Under the pieces are notes generated by a model. The model saw only the letters and a program-made list of their open reading frames with translations. It had not been told where the DNA came from and searched no databases. A stretch of 64,000 bases of DNA from Kitagawia praeruptora (lineage: Eukaryota > Streptophyta > Magnoliopsida > Apiales > Apiaceae). The translations under genes were made by a program, and so were the position numbers. Shown here one piece after another: positions 31,730-40,838 of the stretch (the stretch's first letter is position 1; every line of letters begins with the position of its first letter). The stretch lies in assembly GCA_037693485.1 (NCBI GenBank), contig CM075348.1, positions 10,956,501 to 11,020,500 on the forward strand, in the 5' to 3' direction.

Positions 31730-31865
31730 CGCAAATACCTATATATGTCTGTTGCGGAACAGACGCAAATACTTTATACTTTATGTGACTCCTCCATACG
31801 AGTCTGTTGAAAACAGACGTAAATGACCTTTTTAACAGACACATATGGCAGTTTTTGTACTAGTG

Positions 31866-32569
31866 GTCAAAGGTGTCAATTGTTTAATGTAGAATTAACC
31901 AGGGTGAGCTCTTTAATACTCGAGCAATTAAGTTCGCGGGGACTTTGTGCCTAGTGATCTAAGGCTTTTATAGTCTGGGATCCACTAACCTAACGCTCGC
32001 TACATGGGTATTATTGTATAAGCCTTTTGGGGTCTCATCCATTTCACGGTTAAATAAGCATGCTTGTATATTATTATGTGTCGTAGTGTAGTAATAAAGC
32101 ATGAATTTCTGGCTAACTCAGATAAGGATGGAAGTGTTCCTAGGTTATGAAGTGTCTACAGTCTATTCTATTTATAAACCTGTGATTGTCTTGGCGAAGA
32201 ATATGTATGATTTTTGATCTAGTTCGGGAGTATTTCTGATGAGCATCGCACACACGAATGTTTTTGTCATGTATTGTTAGAGTACGGGGACTTAGTCGAG
32301 CTCTATTTGGATTTAGTTGCATTCTTTGAGATATTTGCTTGCTAGTTGGTTTGGTTAGTTTGAAGGGGATCTTTGTATTTTAATATTAGTTGCATTCATG
32401 CATTGCATTGTTATTGCATTGTTTAGTTAGATGGATTTTGTGGGTACATTCGCTATAGGCCCTCACGAGACCTTACTCGTCCACTAGGGTTGCCTAGGGA
32501 TTTAAAGGGCTTGTTGTATATGCCAAATGCAACCGTGATCACCTACGGAAGTGGTACTAGTTAGTTAGT
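31866..32569 (+). other. 3' untranslated part of an old gypsy element
   Basis: No ORF. It continues, after removal of CACTA-1 and its AGT duplication, into a PPT and LTR start at 38769-38782, so it is best read as the 3' non-coding region of that retrotransposon. Its left boundary is the end of the CACTA MITE. Confidence 0.5.
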
Positions 32570-32879
32570 CACTACACCAAATATGGCATATTGCAACACC
32601 AATATGTATTTGTGTTACACAAAGTGTTACAATAAACACAAAACTTGGTAGTCTATTGCAATATTTTTATAAATGTTGCAATAAATACGAAAAGTGTTGC
32701 AAGCAAAATGATCATTTTGAAATTTTATAACAATTGCAACACTTTAGCAAAAGCGTTACAATACACGATCCAATTTTGCAACACTTTGGTCAACTTATCC
32801 GAAATTATAAGCGGGAGTTCCAATTTTCATTAGGCGGGCTTTGCCAAAAAAAATTCGTACCAAAAATTTTATTACACAA

Positions 32880-33167
32880 AAATATTATTTTATTACACAA
32901 AAACATTACTCTTCTCAGATCTCACACTCTCTCATAGACACTCATCTCTCTCGACCTCACCTCTCTCATCGACCTCACCTCTCTCGACCATCTATCCCTC
33001 TTTCATCTCTCTCACTAATCTCTCACACATCTCTCAAATCCCTAATTCAAACCGCAAGACCCCAAAACCCTAAATCAATTAGATCAAGAAAAGTTGGAGT
33101 GAAGATTCAATTAGACCTTTAATTCAGCGGAATGGGCACAAGGGCCATTGCATATGAGATGCTCAAT
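32880..33167 (+). other. C/T-rich leader-like region plus 46-bp transposase relic
   Basis: 32910-33060 is a run of CTCTCTC/CACACTC ending in AAACCCTAAA, typical of a plant 5' leader. Directly after it, 33122-33167 is identical to 47328-47373, inside the first transposase exon of CACTA-2. Relative to the element's own polarity this relic is inverted. Confidence 0.65.
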
Positions 33168-33214
33168 AGACTACCGCAAGGGCCATTGCATCGAGAAAAG
33201 TTGGTAATCTTATT

Positions 33215-33215
33215 A

Positions 33216-33270
<55 letters not shown>
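33215..33270. repeat. TA microsatellite
   Basis: About 28 TA units adjoin the left end of the foldback MITE. A shorter TA run (33663-33681) adjoins its right end. Confidence 0.9.
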
Positions 33271-33275
<5 letters not shown>

Positions 33276-33662
33276 CTTATTCTAATAGAAACTAACTTAG
33301 AATAGAAATTAGAAACTAAACCTAAATTAAATATTTCAAGCTAATCTAATGACCAAATTAGGGGTATCCCAATACAAAAAACGTTTAAAATTATTGGCTC
33401 TATTCAACAAAAAAAAAATTAAAAAAAATAAAAAAAATAAAATAAAAGTTACTGTTCACGTGATGACGTGGCACGTGAACAGTAACTTTTTTATATATTT
33501 TTTTATTATTTTTTTTATATTTTTGTTGAATAGAGCCAAGAATTTTATAAGTTTTTTGTGAAGGTGCCCCTAGCGGGGCCATTAAAATAAATGAAATATA
33601 ATTTATTTAGTGTAGGTTTCTAGTTTCTATTCTAAGGTTGGTTTCTATTTGAACGCTAGCCT
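33271..33662. mobile_element. Foldback MITE inserted in a TA microsatellite
   Basis: 392 bp, almost wholly palindromic. The left end has AATAGAAACTAACTTAGAAT and the right end the matching inverse (AATAGAAACCAACCTTAGAA). The inner arms GGCTCTATTCAACAAAAA pair, and a central hairpin has arms AAAAGTTACTGTTCACGTG at 33444-33462 and 33472-33490. TA repeats on both sides recall the Micron type of MITE, which targets TA microsatellites. Confidence 0.75.
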
Positions 33663-33689
33663 ATATATATATATATATATATAAGTTCG

Positions 33690-34499
33690 AATATAATTAA
33701 GATTTTTTATCCAAAACCCATCAACTTCTATTAGAGGTATATGCACACAATTGTTCAATTATTTGGTTTTGATTAGACCATTTCTTTGAAGTTATGAAGA
33801 GAAAAATGTCACTAGGATTAGTTCTAATAGCAAAAATGAAATTTATTTTAGGGAAATTCTCATTGGTACTGAAATATGTTGTCTTGTGACTCTTGTCAGA
33901 TCTGAGTAATTACTCTTTTGCTGCTGGTGAAAGAATGCGTGAATTGGTAAAAGGTTGTTTATAGCACAGTTTTTACAATACAAATATTTGGAGCATGATT
34001 GTCCTGTTTCATCAACTCCGTATTTTCCAAGTCTTTTTTATGTCCATTTCTATTTTGCACTCATTCCTTATAGTAGCTTTGTCTCAGTTATCTTACTTTT
34101 ACTCTGTAATTCACAGCATGCTAAAAGGCACAGCTGAAATGCACGTAGTTACTAAAATTAATAAACAGTTTTAGAAGTCTTTAGCCAAGTTGATACTTCC
34201 TTTGACCACATAAGATTCCTGTAATTTCTTTCGTATAAAGTGTAAAAGAAAACCTTAACCAGCTGTAATAACTTTGAAACCACGATGATTGGATTGGTCG
34301 TAAAAAAAGAAATTATTTGGTGCAAAATTTTATTATCACATTAGCAGAAAGATATTTTAAAATCCCCAATTCCTTGTGAGGCACTAAATACGACTAGAAG
34401 GCAGCCCTTCTCTGAGTACTAAGCACAAGTCTAAATTATCAGATGAAATTATGTTAGTTGAATCTAGGAAGATTTTGTGATCGCAAATTACAAGCTAGA
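33690..34499. other. Intron-like sequence within CACTA-1
   Basis: T-rich, no ORF of note and no homology to the CACTA-2 genes that I can see. Probably intron or flank of the captured segment. Confidence 0.35.
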
Positions 34500-34529
34500 A
34501 TAGTTTGAGATAATTCACGAGGATGAACC

Positions 34530-34786
34530 CGAAATCGATATGATGTCTGAGAATGGTGGTTATGCTACTGCATTGGCATCAGTTGGCCACGTGGATGAAG
34601 GATTCAATTCACTTCTGGACTGTTTTGAGGTTTGGTTCTGTTCCTAGCTTTTTGTCATGTACATCTATATGGCTGTGTTGGATATTACTAATATTTTTTT
34701 ATGTTTGATAAACAGGCAGATGCAAACAAAAAAAGTTGGGCCACTTTCCAGGAGCGAGTTCAAGGGTCCCGAAGCAAGTTTTGAGG
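34530..34786 (+). pseudogene. Two exon-like segments captured in CACTA-1, unidentified
   Basis: The first segment ends at 34629 before GTTTGG. It reads as an acidic stretch (EDEPEIDMMSENGGYATAL, then SVGHVDEGFNSLLDCFE). A T-rich 86-bp intron-like gap ends in AACAG at 34715. The second segment (34716 on) reads ADANKKSWATFQERVQGSRS and stops. Codon content and the splice-type borders suggest derivation from a spliced gene rather than from the transposon. I recognise no domain. Further exon-like pieces lie at about 35865-35904 plus 37446-37520, interrupted by the solo LTR. Confidence 0.4.
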
Positions 34787-35904
34787 TAATTGTTTACAGA
34801 TGCAGCTTACAAGTTTTAGATATTGTTGTATGATTTGTATCACGGAATGTAAATCATACAAGGGTTAGAAATTTCACAACACTTGCTTCAAGCAAATTAC
34901 AATTGAAAGTTAAGTTTTCAAGTTTCAGTGATGATTTGAATTGGTAGTATATACCAAACCAGATACCTAGTGTATCTTGCTCATAGAGCAGGATTTCTTT
35001 TAATACAAGATTATAATATCCTAATGGCATCTTATAAATAAACATAGAGAAATTGATAGCTTGAGAAGTTTGTTTTTAGTGGTGGTTTATGGTTTTCTAC
35101 TATTTTAGTGAGGCAAAAGTTTTCAGCGAGTAGTACTTGAACATTGTTCTAGTAAGCGACAATGTTATATGGTTGAATATTTACACGTTCCTTTTATCAA
35201 AATTATACGCCAAATGTTCCACGATAGGGTCGCTGGTAAATCCTCCTACAGCCTTACTATTAATAGGTGGCATATAAATTATGTTTACGAGCATAGCACT
35301 GACTTTGAGCTTATTACCCACAAGATAATATTATGCAGGAGAGATGTATACAGTCTTTTGGCCGACTTCACAAAATGGAGAGAAAATGAGTTTCATAAAT
35401 CATCACAAATATATGGAAGCAATTAATTTTCATGATATGATGACCCTTGAAAATAATGGGACTGAGACATTATCCCCTTTTCTGTGCGTATATTAGTGAT
35501 GCTATATACTTGTGGTTCTTTACTTCTTTGGGTGCCTCACTTTTCACTGCCTGTTTATTGCTGTTTTTTTACAGCAACAAGTGCGGCCGGTCCACTGTCC
35601 TGAGCTTAATACTAAAGACTAAAGAATAACTTATTATTCATGTTTACTTCTTATTCATGTTTTTTCTGTTTGCATTTTTGGTCCAGCTTTCTGGTTGTAT
35701 GATTAATATTAATGTATAACATTTTATAGTGATTATATTATGGTATGCAAATTTGATATGGTCTGGCTATGTTTTGAGTTTACTTTGTGTGCTATACCGA
35801 GGTGCTATAGGTTTACAATGAAAATGCTATATTGGCCATTCGAAAATGGTTTGCATATCACAGGCTAAAGCTGCCATCCTAGCTAAAACATCAAAGTTAG
35901 TTTG
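34787..35904. other. Mostly intron-like sequence, CACTA-1 interior
   Basis: An 85-codon frame (35169-35423) has mixed composition but no motif that I can name. The stretch before the solo LTR (after 'atatcacag', 35864) looks like the start of an exon (AKAAILAKTSKL). Confidence 0.3.
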
Positions 35905-37445
35905 TGAAGGGTTTCGGGGCATAAACGCAGCGAAAAACAGTCGTAAAAACAATAAAAATCTGAAACCCTAATCATAGGATCCATGTATAAGACATGCTGA
36001 TTATGGTGAATAGAATCAGTACCTTTATGAAGCTTTACGAATTCGGTTGACAGATGGAGGTCCTAGATTGTGATCACCACGCAACCCTTGATGCAAGATC
36101 CGCGTCTCTAAATCGTCCACACGAACGTTCGATCGTCCAACGATCCAAGGAGCAGGTACTAGCCAAAATCAGCCTCTCTCTCTCTCTAGCCTCTCAAAGA
36201 ATAGAGCAGCTAGGGTTTTTAAGAAAAACGATTTTGCAAAAGTGTTACCCTAACCAATACATCTTTATGTATTTATAGGGAGAAAGATGGGCCTAACCCT
36301 AATCAGCTTGGGCTTCAATTAAAACAAACTGATTTAGGTTTTTAATGAATTAAATTCGAAATAACATTTAATTAACTAAGTCTAACTCAATTAATTATTT
36401 ATCCAATTTCGAATTTATAATCATTTAATTAAAAACGAAATCTGATTCCATAATCAATTTCGAATTTTAATTATTTAATTTAAATCTAATATTTAAATTA
36501 AAACTCCTTTTAAAACGTTCTTATTGTGTAACCCTTTAGGTTATTATTACGTTGGCAATAATTTTAATATCCAATAATAAAATTATAAACAATGAGTGGC
36601 ATCTAGTAATACATCATTGCTACCCAAGTAATAATAATAATTGGTGATCCAATTAAACCTTTCGTGATATAATGTTTCCGTGTAATATAATCCCTTTAAC
36701 CAAATATTATAGATTAAACTCGAGGCATGTATTTAGTCATCCTCTTCATAATTTAATCCGGGTTTACTTGATACATGAGTAGACTATTAAGACAAATCAT
36801 TATTTGAGCACGGCCATGCATTTTATAGTCTCACTCAATCAAGAGGCCAATAATATCTCTCCTATCTGATAGGAGGGTTAAATCCTTTATCTATCATTCA
36901 AATTTCTCATACGATTCACAATATACCCGATGTCCACTTTTATCATCACCCGGTCAAAGGTAACTTTTAATGTAGTCAAAGTATATTATCCTCGTATAGA
37001 AATATAATGATCTCAAGTCAAAGGATCATTACACCATTATCACTGTGAGTCTTTCTTATGACTTAATTAACATGAAGAATCTCACGGTGGGTCTGTCCAG
37101 TACCATGTACCCTACATGTACATATGTATTGACTTTAGTATCTCCATACCTATAACCAATGAGATGTGGTTATCAGTCAAAAAACATACTAGTCTATTTA
37201 TGTATTATTATTGTCTTTTATAATAATACTCGACTAGGGACCTTTAAGAATATGATATATTATATAATCTCAAATTCAAGTTGTAAACTTAAACTATATA
37301 ATGTGTATCATTATTCTAAGGACATTTATTATGCTAACAAATATCGAATTAAATAGAGTCATAATAAATACATTTATTTAATAATCAAATGACATAAGGT
37401 TTATTCGAGAAACTATGTATTGCCTCTAGGGCACCTACACTAACA
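35905..37445 (-). repeat. Solo LTR of an unplaced retrotransposon, probably copia
   Basis: 1,541 bp. On the minus strand it starts TGTTAGTGTAGGTGCCC and ends CCGAAACCCTTCA. It is flanked by GTTTG at 35900-35904 and 37446-37450. A minus-strand TATAAAT lies at 36277-36271, with an AAACCCTAG-type leader downstream. There is no internal region, so the element was reduced by LTR-LTR recombination. Confidence 0.85.
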
Positions 37446-38284
37446 GTTTGGCCCAGAATTCCGGTGAAATACAGTCTTGCCAACTTGTCAAGGTCCAATT
37501 GCTAGTTGAACTTGTCAGGTGAAATTCAAACCAGCATCCTGTTTATTTTTTAGAAATCTGTTGAGATCATCAGTAATAGCGTTTTTATTTTTTCTGGTGG
37601 GGGATTATGCTGCCTGTTGTACAATTCTCTTCAATCATCCATCTAGCAAACAGGACATGTGGCAGTCGTATAGTATTAAACTTAAGTAAAGCAACAGGTG
37701 CAACAGATACTAAAGACTGAGAATAACTTGTTGTTTAGGTTGGGACTTGAATAATGAATATGTAACCAGATGGCATGCTGCATAGGTCAGATGTTTGTAT
37801 CTCTAGCACCCCTTCCTCCACACACATGCAAGCAAAAAAGCCAATAAGGGAATCATAAAGAGCAAAGTATATGGTGCTTTTAATCTAACAACCTGTAATG
37901 ATGGTTGTAATGATGCTTTGCATCAGCTAACAACTTGTTTTACATGATTTGCAGAGGTCCAAATTGGATGCAATCTTTGCAGAGGCTTTACAGTGATCAG
38001 GAGATGACAATGATCACGGGGACAACGAAAGTGATGAATGATGATCAGTACTTAACTATTTATATTTTCTATGTGTGTAATTTTGGTAGTAGGTTGGTAT
38101 TTTGAGAAAGACTAAGTTTAATGTAGAATTGTATTGTAAGTCAACATGTGTTTCGACTTTAGACTAAGTAGTACTATGTTTGTGTTGTATTAACATATGT
38201 TTTGTTTGATTTTTCGTTTGGGGAATTTGAAATGTCATTTATGGTTTGATATGCTTTTGTGCATGGTATATTAAAATTTTAGAC
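37446..38284 (+). other. CACTA-1 interior, remainder and 3' end
   Basis: 37446-37520 continues an exon-like segment (joined through GTTTG to 35904). The stretch to 37950 is intron-like. 37955-38100 contains an exon-like stretch and then sequence homologous to the last exon and 3' UTR of the second CACTA-2 gene ('tgatgatcagtacttaa'). Confidence 0.5.
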
Positions 38285-38728
38285 AGGACACTGCAATATG
38301 GACTAATAAAAAGTGTTGCCAATAAAATCTAAAAGTATTACAATAGAGATAAAAATGTTGCAGATAAATGTTGCTAAAAAACCAAAAAACATTGCAAAAG
38401 GCACTAAAGTGTTGCAATAAACTCATTTTGTAACATTTTAAGTCGATTAATGTTGCAAAAAAGTGTTGCATTATTCTGTTGTAACACATTAAAAATGTTG
38501 CTAAAACATGTAAAAGTGTTACAACAAACTACAAAAACTCTTATTGTAACACTTTTACCAAGTGTTGCAATACGTCCGAAAAGCGTTGCTATAGAAGGCA
38601 TAGGCAACGCCGGCAAATGCAACGCCGAGTTTTAGCAAAAGCGTTGCATAAACATCTATTGTAACACTTTTGGGGCCTAATATTACACTTTTTTGGTGTT
38701 GCAACAGCCCATATTTGGTGTAGTGAGT

Positions 38729-40006
38729 TAGTTTTTAATTTTTTATGCTTGAGGACAAGCATCAGTTTAAGTTTGGGGGTGTGATAAATGGATTTTATAT
38801 CCATTTAGAGCATTCCATATCGGCTTGAATTGATTTACTTGGCCTCAAGTTTGTTGTATTTTTTATGTGTTTCGTGTAGTTGTGCAGGGTTCTAAATAAT
38901 TGGGTATGGTTGGAGATTTCAATTGATTTTGGTGTGGATTTTGAGTTTTTAATGAAGAATGAGGTCTTCCAAACAATCCTTGGGAGATTTGGAGTCAAGC
39001 AATTGAAGTATGGAAGCCTTGGCAAAAAGAACGGAAGGAAATGAAGGTAAAACGAAGGAAAAATGAAGGAAATAGCATGCTGAAAAACTGCTAACAGAAT
39101 TGGAGCTAGGCCGCAGCCTAGCATGGCCGCTGTCCACTCCGAAATTTGTCCTAAAAATTCTGATTCACTGTTTGGGCCATATCTTGAGTTCTACAAGTTC
39201 GTTTTGGACGATCTTACAGTCCACGCGAATCTAACGAGATTCTCTATCATTCTAAAGTGGTCCCGATGTCCAATTACAAATGGAACGGCCCAGAAATACT
39301 GAATAAAAGTCAGCTACGAATTTTCCTTTAAAACAGAATCAGTTTAGGAAACGTATTCTATTTTAATTCTGATTTGGTAGTTTCCTTGCTGGGCAAGACT
39401 TCTAGAGCCTATTTAAACACATCCTACCATTGTAATTTGTATCACCATTACATATCAATTACTTAGGTTTATTTGTATATTTTCATACTTTGTTTTTATC
39501 ATGGTTTCATCAGATCCCATGATGACGAGCGGTTCAATTATGAACTAATCGTTGTCATGGAATTCTAACAGATTTATCTATATAGCTTAGTAGTTTGATT
39601 GCTTTAAGATTTATGTGTGGTGAATTCTTGAAATCCTCATACGGTTATGCTTCATGTGTTTAGATGCGTCGCGAACATCTAATTTGTTAATCTCTTATGA
39701 AACGAGAGTGGATCTTGAAATTTAGAACTTGCCATGCTAGCATAGGATAGGTTGATGTTTTAACATCATGATTTGTAGAGTAAATAGAGATATTACTGCC
39801 CTATGTGATCTTAATAGACAACTTGTTCTTCAACCGTTATGTTTTCAAATCTTATAGAGATATAGGGTCTAAGCATAATTGGTGTCTATTCATCTTCTAT
39901 CTCTTTTGTGGATGTATGTTTTGTTTGGTATTCGTATACTGAGAGGTAGCGTTTACTTGTTTCGTGTTGTCTGATCAGATATCATAACCATCACATGCAT
40001 TGATTA
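38729..40006 (+). repeat. PPT and 3' LTR of an old gypsy element, cut by CACTA-2
   Basis: After the CACTA-1 duplication the sequence runs through AAGTTTGGGGGTG (38769-38781) to an LTR start TGATAAATGGATTTT at 38782. A TATA-like CTATTTAAAC lies near 39411. No LTR end is seen before CACTA-2 begins at 40007. A ~93-bp motif at 39168-39260 is shared with the tandem repeats of the Tat-like element at 8428 and 8610. Confidence 0.65.
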
Positions 40007-40560
40007 CACTACACCAAATATGGGCTGTTGCAACACCAAAAAAGTGTAATATTAGGCCCCAAAAGTGTTACAATAGATGTTATGCAATGCTTTTGCTAAA
40101 ACTCGGCGTTGCATTACCGGCGTTGCCTATGCCTTCTATAGCAACGCTTTTCGGACGTATTGCAACACTTGGCAAAAGTGTTACAATAAGGGTTTTTGTA
40201 GTTTGTTGTAACACTTTTACATGTTTTAGCAACATTTTTAATGTGTTACAACAGACTAATGCAACACTTTTTTGCAACATTAATTGACTTAAAATGTTAC
40301 AAAGTGAGTTTATTGCAACATTTTTATGCAACATTTTGATGCATTTTGCAATACTTTTGGGTTTTTTTTGCAACAATTATCTGCAACATTTTGGTACCTT
40401 TTGCAATACTTTTTGATATTTTAGCAACAATAATTTGCAACATTTTGATACCTTTTGCAATACTTTTAGGTTTTTTTAGCAACATTTATCTGCAACATTT
40501 TAATTAATATTGTAATACTTTTAAATTTTATTGGCAACACTTATTTGCAACACTTTTATT
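40007..40560 (-). repeat. TIR and subterminal repeats of CACTA-2
   Basis: TIR at 40007-40025, then about 25 TTGCAACA/TGTTACAA units in both orientations. These are the presumed binding sites of the element's DNA-binding protein. The first ~200 bp matches the inverse of 38525-38725. Confidence 0.85.
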
Positions 40561-40838
40561 AGTTCACATTGCATGGTCCTGTTTGAAATTTCAATATACC
40601 ATGCATGAACGCATATATATACCAAACCAGAAATGACATTTCATTAATGTCCAACAAACACATGTCAATGAAGGCCAAACATAGTCAGCTTTTAGGACAA
40701 TATCTCTTAAGTCTAAAGTCGAAACACAAGTCGACTTACACCAAAAGTCTACATAAACACGTAGTCTAAATAGTTAATGTACCAATTAACATACTACCAA
40801 AAGTACGAATATAGAAAACAATACTTAAGTACTGATCA

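Larger units (their letters stand above)
19845..31865. mobile_element. Short CACTA (EnSpm) MITE, split by the Sirevirus
   Basis: The right end reads ...GTTTTTGTACTAGTG, whose reverse complement CACTAGTACAAAAAC is a canonical CACTA terminus. The left end near 19845 is degenerate (CAAGTGGTATGAAAA). Both sides carry many TGYGTCTGTTC/GAACAGACGCA subterminal repeats in both orientations (19885-20119 and 31735-31850). Without the retrotransposon and its duplicated CGCAA the element is about 400 bp and has no coding capacity. I see no clear 3-bp target duplication. Confidence 0.7.
32570..38725 (+). mobile_element. CACTA-1: non-autonomous CACTA element with foreign sequence
   Basis: 6,156 bp. Termini CACTACACCAAATATGG (left) and its perfect inverse (right), with target duplication AGT at 32567-32569 and 38726-38728. 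Both ends carry dense TTGCAACACT/AGTGTTGCAA subterminal repeats (32590-32800, 38285-38720). The right end matches the left end of CACTA-2 almost base for base, so the 3' end of CACTA-1 is on the right. The interior has no transposase gene. It holds a C/T-rich leader, exon-like segments, a foldback MITE and a solo LTR. About 200 bp before the right subterminal region (37990-38100) the 3' end of the second CACTA gene is recognisable, which shows descent from an autonomous element. Confidence 0.93.
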
